Origin: Agitococcus lubricus
Lineage (GTDB): Bacteria > Pseudomonadota > Gammaproteobacteria > Pseudomonadales > Moraxellaceae
Direction: 5' to 3'
Length of the DNA stretch: 64,000 nt
NCBI RefSeq assembly: GCF_003051055.1
Contig: NZ_QAON01000002.1
Location: 186,001 to 250,000 of the forward strand
The notes beneath the pieces are model-generated. The model searched no databases. It saw only the letters and a list, made by a program, of their open reading frames with translations, and had not been told where the DNA came from. How positions within the stretch are numbered: position 1 is the stretch's first letter; each line of letters opens with the position of its first letter. Made by a program: the position numbers and the translations under genes. Of the stretch, positions 17,906 to 28,652 are shown one piece after another.

Positions 17906-19246
17906 ATGCTCAATAAAGTACTCATAGCCAACCGTGGCGAAATTGCATTACGCGTTTTACGTGCCTGTAAAGAACTCGGCATTAACACTGTGGCTGTTTA
18001 TTCTAAAGCAGACCGCGACCTACTACATGTTCGGTTGGCAGATGAGGCCTTGTGTATTGGCCCTGCCTTTTCTAAAGAAAGCTACCTTAATATTCCCTCT
18101 ATCATTGCGGCCGCCGAAGCCACTCAAGCCCAAGCCATTCATCCAGGTTATGGTTTTTTGTCAGAAAATGCCGACTTTGCAGATGCTGTCGAACAATCTG
18201 GCTTTACGTTTATTGGCCCGCGTGCCGATACCATTCGGATGATGGGCAATAAAGTCGCCGCCATTGATGCCATGAAAGCCGCAGGTGTACCCACTGTGCC
18301 TGGTTCTGATGGCGCTGTTTGTGCCGAAACAGCACTGGCTCATGCCCAGCGTATTGGTTTTCCCATTATTATTAAGGCTGCCGCAGGCGGCGGTGGTCGT
18401 GGCATGCGTGTGGTACACGATGCAGATTCACTCTTAAGTTCACTCGAAATTACCCAAGCCGAAGCCAAAGCCGCGTTTGGTGACGATACCGTGTACATGG
18501 AAAAGTTTTTACAACACCCTCGCCATGTCGAAATTCAAGTCTTGGGTGATGGTGAGGGGGCTGCAATTCACTTAGGCGACCGTGATTGTTCCCTACAACG
18601 TCGTCATCAAAAAGTCGTCGAAGAAGCGCCTGCTCCTCATATCCCCGATGCGATACGCGCTGAGGTCGCAGCCGCTTGTGTTAAGGCGTGTCAGCAAATG
18701 AAATATCGTGGGGCAGGCACATTTGAGTTTTTATATGAAGATGGCCGTTTTTACTTTATTGAAATGAATACCCGTGTTCAAGTAGAACACCCTGTGACTG
18801 AAATGGTGACAGGGGTAGATATTATCAAAGAGCAATTACGCGTTGCCGCAGGCTTAGGTTTATCTTATCAGCAATCGGATATTGTCATTCGTGGCCATGC
18901 CATTGAATGCCGCATCAACGCCGAAGATCCTGCAAACTTCTTACCTTGTCCTGGCAAAATCAATTATTATCATGCACCAGGTGGTTTAGGCATTCGTATG
19001 GATTCTCACATCTATACAGGGTATAGTGTCCCTCCCTACTATGACTCCCTGATTGGAAAACTCATTGCCTTTGGCAATGACCGTCAAATTGCATTACAAC
19101 GTATGCGTAACGCCCTCGATGAAATTGTTGTTGAAGGTATTAAAAGTAATATTCCCTTACACCGCGATGTCATTCTGACCGATACTGCCTTCAACGAAGG
19201 TGGCGTCGATATTCATTATCTTGAGAAAAAATTAGGTTTAGGTTAA
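17906..19246 (+). CDS. accC: Biotin carboxylase subunit of acetyl-CoA carboxylase
   Basis: 446 aa, full length. The biotin-carboxylase N-terminal domain begins [17 protein letters not shown]; the ATP-grasp domain has the glycine-rich [14 protein letters not shown] near residue 160 and [18 protein letters not shown] near 290; the C-terminal domain follows. It carboxylates the biotin on AccB with ATP and bicarbonate. It sits directly after accB, and the next gene starts four bases past its stop. Confidence 0.97.
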   Translation: MLNKVLIANRGEIALRVLRACKELGINTVAVYSKADRDLLHVRLADEALCIGPAFSKESYLNIPSIIAAAEATQAQAIHPGYGFLSENADFADAVEQSGFTFIGPRADTIRMMGNKVAAIDAMKAAGVPTVPGSDGAVCAETALAHAQRIGFPIIIKAAAGGGGRGMRVVHDADSLLSSLEITQAEAKAAFGDDTVYMEKFLQHPRHVEIQVLGDGEGAAIHLGDRDCSLQRRHQKVVEEAPAPHIPDAIRAEVAAACVKACQQMKYRGAGTFEFLYEDGRFYFIEMNTRVQVEHPVTEMVTGVDIIKEQLRVAAGLGLSYQQSDIVIRGHAIECRINAEDPANFLPCPGKINYYHAPGGLGIRMDSHIYTGYSVPPYYDSLIGKLIAFGNDRQIALQRMRNALDEIVVEGIKSNIPLHRDVILTDTAFNEGGVDIHYLEKKLGLG

Positions 19247-19250
19247 TACA

Positions 19251-20132
19251 ATGGCATGGTTACAACTCAAAATCGACAGCTCCAAAGCAGACGCCAACCG
19301 TATTGAAGAAGCATTGGAATTAGTCGGTGCTGGCGCAATTATGATGGAAGATGCCGCCGACCAACCCTTATTTGAACCCCCCTTAGGCACAACCCCGCTA
19401 TGGGACGCAACACGTATTGTCGCCTTGTTTACCATTGACTCTGATATGGATGCCATTTTAGAGTTTTTACAAGCACAACTAGAAGGCGGTTTACCTGCAC
19501 ATCGTGTTGAGATTTTAGAAGACCAAGTCTGGGAGCGCGCATGGATGGACCATTATCATCCCATGTGTTTTGGTGAGCGTTTGTGGATTGTGCCCAGCTG
19601 GACTCCCCCACCACGCCCTGACGCCATTAACTTATTATTAGACCCTGGTTTGGCGTTTGGAACAGGCACACATCCAACCACGGCGTTGTGCTTAGAATGG
19701 TTAGATGGTTTAGATTTACAAGATAAAATCATTGTCGACTATGGTTGTGGCTCGGGCATTTTGGCGATTGCAGGCTTGTTATTAGGCGCAAAACATGCCT
19801 ATTGCGTGGATACCGACCCTCAAGCCTTATTAGCGACTAAAGATAATGCCGCGCGTAATGGTGTTGCCGATAAAATGACGGTATGTTTTCCAGAAGACAT
19901 GCCCTCTGTCAGTGCAGAGGTTGTGGTTGCCAATATTTTAGCAGGCCCCCTCGCCGAGTTAGCCCCCACCTTAGCGGGACTATGTCATGCCAACGGCGAC
20001 TTAGCTTTGTCGGGTATTATTGATAGTCAAGTCGAAGACCTCAAACTCGCCTATCAACCGTGGTTTAGCTTAACGCAGCTAAAAATCAAAGATGAGAATT
20101 GGTGCCGCTTATCTGGCATACGTTTAGCATAG
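19251..20132 (+). CDS. prmA: Ribosomal protein L11 methyltransferase
   Basis: 293 aa. The N-terminal substrate domain (WLQLKIDSSKADANRIEEALE...) is followed by the SAM-binding Rossmann fold: LDPGLAFGTGTHPTTALCLEWL, VDYGCGSGILAIAG, and NILAGPL, all typical of PrmA. It trimethylates L11. It is the last gene of the aroQ-accBC operon, four bases after accC, an arrangement found in many gammaproteobacteria. Confidence 0.95.
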   Translation: MAWLQLKIDSSKADANRIEEALELVGAGAIMMEDAADQPLFEPPLGTTPLWDATRIVALFTIDSDMDAILEFLQAQLEGGLPAHRVEILEDQVWERAWMDHYHPMCFGERLWIVPSWTPPPRPDAINLLLDPGLAFGTGTHPTTALCLEWLDGLDLQDKIIVDYGCGSGILAIAGLLLGAKHAYCVDTDPQALLATKDNAARNGVADKMTVCFPEDMPSVSAEVVVANILAGPLAELAPTLAGLCHANGDLALSGIIDSQVEDLKLAYQPWFSLTQLKIKDENWCRLSGIRLA

Positions 20133-20175
20133 TATGCTGAGACTATGCGTGCAGCTTACTCTTTGAGCCTGTCTA

Positions 20176-20199
20176 CGTGATAACGACACCGTTATCACG
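20176..20199 (+). terminator. Strong hairpin after prmA, possible terminator
   Basis: CGTGATAACG and CGTTATCACG form a perfect 10-bp stem around ACAC, 44 bases past the prmA stop. It lacks a T-run, so it may be a terminator of the Rho-assisted kind, an RNA-stability hairpin, or a palindromic protein site. Confidence 0.45.
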
Positions 20200-20271
20200 G
20201 ACATCACCCAGCATGTAACAGCACGTGATTTTGAGTCAGCCCCAAAAACTGTGAACCAATCGACAAAAAAA

Positions 20272-20300
20272 CTGTAAGTTATTACCAAAATTTGTATAAT
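20272..20300 (+). promoter_or_regulatory. Probable sigma-70 promoter for the DUF3426 gene
   Basis: A perfect TATAAT -10 element (20295-20300) lies 38 bases before the ATG. The hexamer at the right distance for -35 is CTGTAA (17-bp spacer), a poor match to TTGACA. The -10 is convincing; the -35 is not. Confidence 0.5.
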
Positions 20301-20337
20301 ACGCGAATTACTTACAAGATTTGGAGCTTGAGGGATT

Positions 20338-21624
20338 ATGAGCACAACCAAACAAACACGCTGCCCACATTGCAGTAGTGTTTTTAACATTACCGATGAC
20401 CAACTTGCGGCGCGCGGCGGCCATGTGCGTTGCGGCGGTTGCTTGCAAGTCTTTAGAGCAGACCAAAATTTGGTCACTGAGTCGGTGATTCAATCCGTGC
20501 CAGCGTCACCTATGGCTCCAAGCGCACCTGCCACTGCACGTGTGCCAACCCCTACGCCTAGTCCCATAGAGACGGCTAGCCCGAGTAAAAAGCCCAAGGT
20601 CAAAGATGACTCATGGGTAACGAATCTACTCGATGATGATATTAATCTCGATGACCTCGCTCTAGACACTCCGCCTGTACCTGTACCCAAAAAATCGGCC
20701 ATTGCCAATACGCCGCCACCCACACCCGCAAAAGCCAGTAAAAAACCGCTATTTGATGATGAATTAAGCGACTTACTTCATGAGGCATGGGTCGAGCCTG
20801 CTGAAAAAGACCATCTCAAAGGGATTGGGGAAGTTGATAAAATCAAAGCCTCCGCCGACGAAAGTTGGGCACAGGCATTGATTTCCGAGCTTGAAGAGGA
20901 AGAGAAAAAAGAGCAGTCGAAAAACTATAGCATGGAGCTACAACCGACCAAGCCCAAAGAGCCTGCACGCAAAGCGAGTCCTGTTGCTGAAAATAAAACT
21001 AGCAGCACCGCTAAAGTGGATAACCAAGCTACGCTCAATAAAGATGATGACTTATTGAGCTTTCTTAATAGCAACAGTGCTCCAGTCATCAATCAACGGC
21101 ATGCGAGTTTACCCGTCGAGGTACGCCAACATACCATGGTGTCCGTCAACTGGAGCTATTGGTTAACATGGTCAACATTGTGTTTACTGGGCGTACTGAT
21201 GTTAATCAGCCAGTATATTTATTTTAATTTTAACCACCTTGCCATTGCAGATCAAACACGTCCTCAAATCACGCAATTATGTAATATTTTAGGCTGCAAA
21301 GTGCCTGAACCACCTAATATCAAACTGATTGCTATTAACAAACTGAGTGTCAGACCGCATCCTGAAGTGACGAATGCCTTAGAAGTCAATGCAATTATTT
21401 ATAATAAAGCGGATTTTGCACAACCTTTACCCGCTCTTAAACTCATGTTTTTAGACAAGAAAAGCAAGGTAACGGCCTCACGTGCCTTTCAACCTAAAGA
21501 GTACTTACGTGGTGAAGGCAGTAACTTACGACGTATTCCACCAGAAACGCCCATCCATATTCGCCTAGAGATTATCAAACCCGAAGCCGAGCTACGCAAT
21601 TATAAAATGCAGCCCCTGTATTAA
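20338..21624 (+). CDS. Zinc-ribbon protein with DUF3426 domain
   Basis: 428 aa. Residues ~8-37 form an MJ0042-type zinc ribbon (CPHC... CGGC), followed by a long charged, Pro/Ser/Lys-rich linker (~50-255), one membrane segment (WSTLCLLGVLMLISQYIYF, ~278-296) and a C-terminal DUF3426 domain. The zinc ribbon is cytoplasmic and the DUF3426 part periplasmic if the usual topology holds. Family function unknown. Its place between prmA and dusB-fis is conserved in Pseudomonas/Acinetobacter-type genomes. An imperfect GGGA site precedes the ATG. Confidence 0.85.
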   Translation: MSTTKQTRCPHCSSVFNITDDQLAARGGHVRCGGCLQVFRADQNLVTESVIQSVPASPMAPSAPATARVPTPTPSPIETASPSKKPKVKDDSWVTNLLDDDINLDDLALDTPPVPVPKKSAIANTPPPTPAKASKKPLFDDELSDLLHEAWVEPAEKDHLKGIGEVDKIKASADESWAQALISELEEEEKKEQSKNYSMELQPTKPKEPARKASPVAENKTSSTAKVDNQATLNKDDDLLSFLNSNSAPVINQRHASLPVEVRQHTMVSVNWSYWLTWSTLCLLGVLMLISQYIYFNFNHLAIADQTRPQITQLCNILGCKVPEPPNIKLIAINKLSVRPHPEVTNALEVNAIIYNKADFAQPLPALKLMFLDKKSKVTASRAFQPKEYLRGEGSNLRRIPPETPIHIRLEIIKPEAELRNYKMQPLY

Positions 21625-21632
21625 CCATGAAC

Positions 21633-21659
21633 CATGAATGACGTATACCGTCATTCATG
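21633..21659 (+). terminator. Hairpin after the DUF3426 gene, possible terminator
   Basis: CATGAATGACG pairs with CGTCATTCATG (11 bp) around TATAC, 9 bases after the stop codon. The base run that follows is TTAGCG, not a clean T-run, so termination is probable but not certain. Confidence 0.55.
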
Positions 21660-21694
21660 TTAGCGCTTATCAGTAGCTTTTTGACTCCCTCCAT

Positions 21695-21971
21695 ATTATG
21701 GGCTGTTGATGCTTTGCGTGTGAGCCGCGTTACTGATAAAAATAGACTCAGGCAAGGCACAAAACGCAGCGAATAGTGATTCTATTGGCCAGTTTTGTCA
21801 CATAGTATGAATCCATTTTTAACGCAACTCGCAGCGAAAGAGCTATTTTTTGAGGCTACGTTGTTGTTCATCGCTTATTCGGAATAACCAAACTACGCGA
21901 CTCAAGCCGTGCATCCTCTAAAAAATAGTCTCTTTCGCAACCACCATCAAAACGTCAACAGCCCCTATTAT
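21695..21971. mobile_element. MITE-like element, 277 bp, with inverted ends and an inner inverted repeat
   Basis: The left end (ATTATGGGCTGTTGATGC) and the right end read on the other strand (AATAATAGGGGCTGTTGACG) are related. Inside, GCGAAAGAGCTATTTTTTGA (21834-21853) is the near-exact inverse of the sequence at 21915-21938. No coding capacity. The left end also matches a fragment at 29224-29270 over about 38 bases. The pattern fits a non-autonomous transposable element or a palindromic repeat. Exact borders and any target duplication are not clear. Confidence 0.55.
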
Positions 21972-22115
21972 TTTCAACGGGTTTTCGTGCCTGCCCACGC
22001 TAATAAAGCCACAATTCATTCAATATTTTTTAACTGTTCACTTTATCATCATCTTTTAATCTCTTAGCCAAGCATGTCATAATAACTGGCCGTAGTTCGT
22101 TATCGTCAAATCCCC

Positions 22116-23090
22116 ATGTTGTATCCTATTCCACTTGGTCAATACACCATTGAGCCACTAGCGCTTGCGCCCATGGCAGGTGTGACTGACCGTCCATTTC
22201 GCCAACTGTGCCGACAACAAGGCGCGGGGTATGTGGTGTCAGAAATGGTCACTTCCGACCCACTCTTATGGAAAACGAGCAAGTCCAGTTTTAGATTAAA
22301 TCATGCAGGCGAGGAGAGTCCTAAATCGGTACAAATTGTGGGTTACGACCCCGACATGTTAGCCGAAGCCGCACAACTGAATGTTGAGCGCGGAGCAGAA
22401 GTGATTGATATCAATATGGGATGCCCCGCTAAAAAAGTGTGTAATCGTTTAGCAGGCTCCGCCTTATTACAAGATGAAGCCTTAGTCGCACGCATTTTGA
22501 GCAAAGTTGTCAAGGCGGTCAGCGTTCCCGTGACCTTAAAAACTCGGACAGGCTGGGACAGACAACATAAAAATGGCGTGACGATTGCACAAATCGCGGA
22601 AGATAGCGGCATACAACTGTTAGCCATTCATGGTCGCACGCGTGCCGACAAATACGAAGGTGATGCTGAATACGACACCATTCGTGCCATAAAACAGGCT
22701 GTCAAGATACCCGTGTTAGCAAATGGTGATATAGATTCACCAGAAAAAGCATTAACAGTGCTGCAACATACGGGCTGTGATGGTATTATGCTCGGCCGCG
22801 CCGCCCATGGTCGCCCGTGGATTTTTCGTGAGATTCGCCACTATCTAAATACCCGCACTTTTTTAACCCCGCCCAGCCTTCAAGAGCGCGCTGATATCAT
22901 TTATCAACACGTTTGTGCTGTGCATGAGTTTTATGGTGAAGATTTAGGTGTTCGTTTTGCCCGCAAACATATTGCATGGTATGGCGAATATTTGGACAAT
23001 AGCCGCCCTTTTGTTCGGCAGTTTCACAAACTTACCACTCGCCTTGAGCAACGCAACGCAGTCAAAGATTTTTTTGCTGCGCTGTCTTAA
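22116..23090 (+). CDS. dusB: tRNA-dihydrouridine synthase B
   Basis: 324 aa. FMN-dependent TIM barrel with the Dus signature: APMAGVTDRPFRQLCRQQGA, then INMGCPAKKVCNRLAGSALL with the catalytic Cys, KTRTGWD, and HGRTRADKYEG; MLGRAAHGRPWIF near residue 225 binds FMN phosphate. Placement directly before fis identifies DusB. It reduces uridine in the D-loop of tRNA. The gap to fis is 33 bases, so dusB-fis forms an operon as in E. coli and Pseudomonas. Confidence 0.95.
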   Translation: MLYPIPLGQYTIEPLALAPMAGVTDRPFRQLCRQQGAGYVVSEMVTSDPLLWKTSKSSFRLNHAGEESPKSVQIVGYDPDMLAEAAQLNVERGAEVIDINMGCPAKKVCNRLAGSALLQDEALVARILSKVVKAVSVPVTLKTRTGWDRQHKNGVTIAQIAEDSGIQLLAIHGRTRADKYEGDAEYDTIRAIKQAVKIPVLANGDIDSPEKALTVLQHTGCDGIMLGRAAHGRPWIFREIRHYLNTRTFLTPPSLQERADIIYQHVCAVHEFYGEDLGVRFARKHIAWYGEYLDNSRPFVRQFHKLTTRLEQRNAVKDFFAALS

Positions 23091-23123
23091 CCCAACCAAT
23101 TTTGATTTCGTAGTAGGGTCAAT

Positions 23124-23396
23124 ATGAATAGTCCTAAGTCCTCTATTCCAGTTCCTCAAAGTGATGCCGCTTTACGTGTGCACGTTGAGCGCGCCATGCG
23201 TCATTACTTCGCACAACTTCATGGCGAAAAACCTTGTGACGTATATGAACTTGTTTTAGCGGAAGTCGAAAAGCCATTGTTATCCGTCGTGTTAGAGTTC
23301 ACTCGTGGTAATCAAACCAAAGCAGCTCAGTTATTAGGACTAAATCGCGGTACATTACGTAAAAAAATGAAAACTCACGGTTTCATTTTTGACTAA
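23124..23396 (+). CDS. fis: DNA-binding protein Fis
   Basis: 90 aa. The C-terminal helix-turn-helix reads [21 protein letters not shown], diagnostic of Fis/NtrC-type HTH. The N-terminal part is shorter on similarity but includes the helical dimer region ([19 protein letters not shown]). It bends DNA and tunes rRNA and other promoters in growth. Co-transcribed with dusB, which in other species places fis under growth-rate control. Confidence 0.94.
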   Translation: MNSPKSSIPVPQSDAALRVHVERAMRHYFAQLHGEKPCDVYELVLAEVEKPLLSVVLEFTRGNQTKAAQLLGLNRGTLRKKMKTHGFIFD

Positions 23397-23404
23397 GTCG
23401 CTTT

Positions 23405-23434
23405 AGAGCTTAGGCGTCTACGTCTAGGCTCTAT
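23405..23434. other. Imperfect palindrome between fis and purH
   Basis: TAGAGC at 23405 and GCTCTA at 23429 flank a further TAG/CTA pair and a CGT/ACG pair, giving an imperfect 30-base hairpin. It may end the fis transcript or regulate purH; there is no T-run next to it. Confidence 0.3.
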
Positions 23435-23473
23435 CTATTACTTCCGCTTAATTGTTTTCCTTCGAGACTCTCC

Positions 23474-25033
23474 ATGCAAGTTACTCGCGCCCTTCTCTCT
23501 GTTTCAGATAAAACTGGCATTGTTGACTTTGCCCGTGAATTAGCCAATTTAGGTGTTGCCCTATTATCCACAGGTGGCACATACAAATTGATTAAAGATA
23601 ATGGCATTCCTGTGCAAGAAGTTGCTGATTACACAGGTTTTCCAGAAATGATGGATGGTCGGGTGAAAACCTTACATCCGAAAATTCATGGCGGTATTTT
23701 AGGTCGTCGTGGCACAGATGATGAAGTGATGACTCAGCATGGCATTGGCCGTATTGATTTAGTCGTAGTAAATTTATATCCCTTTGCGCAAACCGTTGCT
23801 AAACCTAATTGCTCTTTAGAAGATGCCATTGAAAATATCGACATTGGCGGGCCAACGATGGTGCGCTCTGCCGCCAAAAACAATGCGCATGTGGGTATTG
23901 TGGTAAATAGCACTGACTACTCCACTGTCTTAGCCGAAATTCAAGCGACAGGTGGTTTAAGCCAAAACACACGTTTTGATTTAGCGGTTAAAGCGTTTGA
24001 GCATACTGCTGCTTATGATGGCATGATTGCCAATTATTTAGGCCGTTTAGTGACTGAGCCTGCGCAACAATTCTCTCGTACCTTTAATAGTCAGTTTATT
24101 AAAGCGCAAGATTTACGTTATGGTGAGAATCCTCATCAAAAAGCTGCTTTTTATGTCGAAGCTCAACCCAAAGAAGCGAGCATTGCCACCGCAAAACAAT
24201 TGCAAGGCAAAGAGTTATCGTATAACAACATTGCTGACACGGATGCCGCCTTAGAATGTGTTAAGTCTTTTGTGAAACCTGCGTGTGTCATCGTCAAACA
24301 CGCCAACCCTTGTGGTGTTGCTGTCTCCTTAGACGGTATTAAAGCCGCTTATGACTTAGCGTACCAAACCGATACCGAATCGGCCTTTGGTGGCATTATT
24401 GCCTTTAACCGTGAGTTAGATGCCGAAACTGCCAAAGCCATTGTTGACCGTCAATTTGTGGAAGTCATTATTGCACCCAAAGTCAGTCCCGAGGCCTTAG
24501 CTGTCACTGCGGCTAAACAAAATGTGCGTGTTTTAGAATGTGGTCAATGGTCTGCTGAACGTAGCCAACAATTAGATTACAAACGTGTTAATGGTGGTTT
24601 GTTAGTACAAGATTTAGATATTGGCATGATTACCGAGGGTGACTTAAAAGTAGTCACCAAACGCGCCCCTACCGAAGCCGAAATTCATGATTTAATTTTT
24701 GCATGGAAAGTGGCTAAGTTTGTTAAATCCAATGCTATTGTCTATGCCAAAGGCCGTCAAACTATTGGTATTGGTGCAGGTCAAATGAGCCGCGTTAACT
24801 CGGCACGTATTGCTGCCATTAAAGCCGAACATGCAGGGTTACAAGTACAAGGGGCAGTCATGGCTTCTGATGCCTTCTTTCCCTTCCGTGATGGCATTGA
24901 TAATGCAGCCAAAGTGGGTATTAGCTGTGTGATTCAACCCGGTGGTTCGATGCGTGATGCCGAAGTCATTGCTGCTGCCGATGAACACGGCATGGCGATG
25001 GTATTTACAGGCATGCGCCACTTCCGTCATTGA
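23474..25033 (+). CDS. purH: AICAR formyltransferase / IMP cyclohydrolase
   Basis: 519 aa, full length. The methylglyoxal-synthase-like N-terminal domain (IMP cyclohydrolase; [35 protein letters not shown]) is followed by the AICAR transformylase domain ([39 protein letters not shown]). The two activities complete IMP synthesis. No PurR-type box was identified upstream. It is followed by purD after 67 bases. Confidence 0.97.
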   Translation: MQVTRALLSVSDKTGIVDFARELANLGVALLSTGGTYKLIKDNGIPVQEVADYTGFPEMMDGRVKTLHPKIHGGILGRRGTDDEVMTQHGIGRIDLVVVNLYPFAQTVAKPNCSLEDAIENIDIGGPTMVRSAAKNNAHVGIVVNSTDYSTVLAEIQATGGLSQNTRFDLAVKAFEHTAAYDGMIANYLGRLVTEPAQQFSRTFNSQFIKAQDLRYGENPHQKAAFYVEAQPKEASIATAKQLQGKELSYNNIADTDAALECVKSFVKPACVIVKHANPCGVAVSLDGIKAAYDLAYQTDTESAFGGIIAFNRELDAETAKAIVDRQFVEVIIAPKVSPEALAVTAAKQNVRVLECGQWSAERSQQLDYKRVNGGLLVQDLDIGMITEGDLKVVTKRAPTEAEIHDLIFAWKVAKFVKSNAIVYAKGRQTIGIGAGQMSRVNSARIAAIKAEHAGLQVQGAVMASDAFFPFRDGIDNAAKVGISCVIQPGGSMRDAEVIAAADEHGMAMVFTGMRHFRH

Positions 25034-25100
25034 TGTATCGTTGATAAGGGGCTTGGTTTTCCAAGCCCTTTTTGTTTGCCCTCATTACATGGAGCTTAAC

Positions 25101-26420
<1,320 letters not shown>

Positions 26421-26460
26421 GACTAACACATACCTTACATTATATGTCATACTTTATGTT

Positions 26461-26482
26461 GCCTCTTCTAAGCTAAAGAGGC
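26461..26482. other. Hairpin between purD and the barrel gene
   Basis: GCCTCTT (26461-26467) pairs with AAGAGGC (26476-26482) around an 8-base loop. It has no T-run and may end purD transcription or sit in the leader of the next gene. Confidence 0.35.
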
Positions 26483-26510
26483 ATCACAGTGATGGTAAAA
26501 TGGAGTCATA

Positions 26511-27092
26511 ATGAAAAAGTTAGTTTTAGGGATGTTAGTATCCTTATTAGCCACGCCTGTTTTTGCGGAGTCTCAGGGTTCTATAGACTTAGTCTTGGGC
26601 AAGTCCACTCATGAAGCTGACTACGATAGTATGCAATTTCTTTCCGAAAGCGATACTGCAATAACCATTCGTGGCAGCTATGCAATCACCCCTTATATTG
26701 GTGTTGAACTCGGGTATAGCGACCACGGCGAAGTAGATACCAGCTATGTTGATGGATTTGGGGATTTTATTACCGATAAATTCAGTGTAACGTCATTAAA
26801 CTTAGGTCTTAAAGGCACTATTCCACTTGATGACAAATTCAGTTTGAATGCGCGTTTAGGCATGAGTGACTGGAGTATGGATATCGAAGAAAAAGACAGC
26901 TCCTTTCCAGGTATCACTTTCCAGTATGAAGAAGACGGTACAGATATGTATTACGGAATTGGGCTTCAATTCCAAGCAACACCACAACTACGTATCGGTG
27001 TAGAATATACCAAAACTTCATTAGAGCCTTCTGATAGTGATGTGAACTATGACATCACACACTCTGCGCTGAGCTTAGGCTATACTTTCTAA
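26511..27092 (+). CDS. Outer-membrane beta-barrel protein (OmpA-like barrel)
   Basis: 193 aa with a signal peptide ending in VFA at residue 19. Eight-strand-type alternation (AITIRGSYAITPYIGVELGYS, SLNLGLKGTI, MYYGIGLQFQATPQLRIGVEYTK) and a terminal Phe in SLGYTF fit the porin-type OmpA/OmpW-like barrel, inserted by the BAM complex. No peptidoglycan-binding OmpA domain follows. Many Asp/Glu lie in predicted loops. A GGAG ribosome site precedes the ATG. Function unknown; possibly a small porin or adhesin. Confidence 0.75.
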   Translation: MKKLVLGMLVSLLATPVFAESQGSIDLVLGKSTHEADYDSMQFLSESDTAITIRGSYAITPYIGVELGYSDHGEVDTSYVDGFGDFITDKFSVTSLNLGLKGTIPLDDKFSLNARLGMSDWSMDIEEKDSSFPGITFQYEEDGTDMYYGIGLQFQATPQLRIGVEYTKTSLEPSDSDVNYDITHSALSLGYTF

Positions 27093-27107
27093 CAGCGCTT
27101 AAAACGG

Positions 27108-27135
27108 GTTTAGAGAGGAAAAACCCTCTCTAAAC
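27108..27135. terminator. Bidirectional terminator between barrel and SDR genes
   Basis: GTTTAGAGAGG (27108-27118) pairs with CCTCTCTAAAC (27125-27135) over a 6-base A-rich loop. It serves two convergent genes; the adjacent T-run is weak on the plus side. Confidence 0.65.
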
Positions 27136-27142
27136 TCTGCTA

Positions 27143-27937
27143 TCAATTCTTAAACGGATTAAAGGTCTTTCCCAAAAAGTAACGTGCTGACTCAGGAATG
27201 GGACGCATACTACTGGCAATCACTTTATTGACGATACCTGGTACACACACAGGTTTACCCTTCATCACTGCCTCATAACCTTCTTTCACTACCGCTTCTG
27301 GTTGCTGCCACAAAATCGCAGGCAAATGGTTCGCTGCATCTCGTGTTCCCATCACGTCATGAAATTCGCTATGGGTAAAACCTGGACATAAGGCCGTGAC
27401 ATGAATACCATGCGGTTTTAACTCCATATCTAAAGATTCAGAAATATTTAACACATAACTTTTAATACCTGTGTATAACAAACTGGCACCCGGTGGAGAA
27501 AAGGCCGCTAATGACGATAAATTAATAATTCTGCCCCAGCCTTGTTGTTTCATATCAGGAATCACCCGATGCGCCAATTCAGTCACCGCCGTAATCATCA
27601 ATTGAATTTCGTTGGCTAATTCTTGCCATGGGGTATCGGCAAATGCGGTTTTACCTGATAAACCTGCATTGTTAATTAACATATCAATCACAACGCCCCG
27701 CTCTTTGGCAAAGGCCATAATGGCTGAAGGGGCTTGTTTATCGGTTAAATCGGCAGCAAATACATAAGTTTGAATCCCATATTGCTGCTTAAGCTCTGTA
27801 GCCAAGTCATTTAAGCGCTCTACACGACGAGCCACTAATAATAAATCATAACCTTGTGCCGCTAAAAAGCGCGCAAAAGTTGCACCTATGCCTGCCGATG
27901 CGCCTGTAATTAATGCGGTACGCTGCTGAATACTCAT
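27143..27937 (-). CDS. SDR-family oxidoreductase
   Basis: 264 aa with the classical short-chain dehydrogenase plan: TGASAGIGATFARFLA (nucleotide loop), NNAGLSG, SSLAAF, and YTGIKSYV, the catalytic Y-x3-K. The C-terminus is longer than the minimum and carries a moderately hydrophobic stretch. It resembles DltE/YbbO-like SDRs of lipid metabolism, but the substrate is not determined. It is 20 bases from a small unknown gene on the same strand, likely co-transcribed, under a pair of palindromes. Confidence 0.85.
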   Translation of the reverse strand: MSIQQRTALITGASAGIGATFARFLAAQGYDLLLVARRVERLNDLATELKQQYGIQTYVFAADLTDKQAPSAIMAFAKERGVVIDMLINNAGLSGKTAFADTPWQELANEIQLMITAVTELAHRVIPDMKQQGWGRIINLSSLAAFSPPGASLLYTGIKSYVLNISESLDMELKPHGIHVTALCPGFTHSEFHDVMGTRDAANHLPAILWQQPEAVVKEGYEAVMKGKPVCVPGIVNKVIASSMRPIPESARYFLGKTFNPFKN

Positions 27938-27957
27938 TTAATTTACTCCACTGATGT

Positions 27958-28503
27958 TTACCAATTAAAATTTGCGCGTTCTTGGCCAATATCACCACGA
28001 TAATTCGCTATTGCCCCTTCTAATACAAAAGGCAACGGAATTTGCTGCTGTTTTTTAGTCAATCCCCATGTGCCAATACCCAAATACAAGGTATCAGATA
28101 ACTGGCGTAGTTCATCAACCATATACATATCACCGCATAAAGAATGATAAGCACGATACACTAACTGATAAACGGGCTGATTGTCATAACGTGATAAAGC
28201 GATGCGTGTTTTCATCGGATAACGCTGAATGATGTGATTTCGCCATAAGAACGTATTGTAACCACGTCCCTCGAACGCAGTGACAGGTCTAAATGCCTTA
28301 CATAACCAAGGTATAAATGGGTTTGCAACCGCTAACTGTCCTCCTAATTTGGCCAAGAGAGAGGGTTGCGCCAATAGTTTGGCTCGATACTCACCGTGCA
28401 TTTGTGCAATACTCGGTGCACTTAACGTACGAAATATGCTAAGAAGCTCTATTGTAGAAAACGCTTGTAACTCTGTGATGGCTGATACGGCTTCAACGGC
28501 CAT
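27958..28503 (-). CDS. Unknown protein in operon with an SDR
   Basis: 181 aa from the ATG preceded by GAGGT; a frame open to 28590 would run into the operator region and lacks a site. Family not recognised. Features: no signal peptide, an internal segment FIPWLCKAFRPVTAFEGRGYNTFLW, and the Gly-rich LYLGIGTWGLTKKQQQIPLPFVLEG near the C-terminus, reminiscent of a lipocalin-like or ligand-binding fold. Its neighbour and the divergent thioesterase suggest a lipid or acyl-chain role; this is inference. Confidence 0.65.
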   Translation of the reverse strand: MAVEAVSAITELQAFSTIELLSIFRTLSAPSIAQMHGEYRAKLLAQPSLLAKLGGQLAVANPFIPWLCKAFRPVTAFEGRGYNTFLWRNHIIQRYPMKTRIALSRYDNQPVYQLVYRAYHSLCGDMYMVDELRQLSDTLYLGIGTWGLTKKQQQIPLPFVLEGAIANYRGDIGQERANFNW

Positions 28504-28538
28504 GTTTACCTCGTTATCATCGAATGATATGTACAATC

Positions 28539-28580
28539 TTGAATGCCATTCAATATAATTCAATCTTGAATAACATTCAA
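28539..28580. promoter_or_regulatory. Two matched operator-like palindromes between divergent genes
   Basis: TTGAATGCCATTCAA (28539-28553) and TTGAATAACATTCAA (28566-28580) share the same perfect TTGAAT-N3-ATTCAA pattern, 27 bases apart centre to centre. Both lie between the SDR/unknown operon and the thioesterase gene. Twin perfect sites of this kind are typical of a dimeric repressor such as a TetR-family protein; no regulator gene is visible nearby. Confidence 0.7.
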
Positions 28581-28652
28581 GAAAATTCAACTAGGATTAC
28601 TGGCTTTATTTTCTTACACTCCATGCATAACCCTATGTGAGACAGATGACTG

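Larger units (their letters stand above)
21625..22115. other. Gene-free spacer before dusB with a repeat element
   Basis: About 490 bases. Left to right: a strong hairpin after the DUF3426 gene, a 277-bp element with inverted ends (annotated separately), and ~140 bases leading to dusB that should hold its promoter. No coding frame of interest. Confidence 0.6.

Noticed and set aside
21695-21971. Degraded transposase gene in the element
   Set aside because: No frame of useful length or transposase-like motif exists inside.
24942-25100. Upstream extension of purD
   Set aside because: It lies within purH and lacks a site; the ATG at 25101 has GGAG and a family-typical N-terminus.
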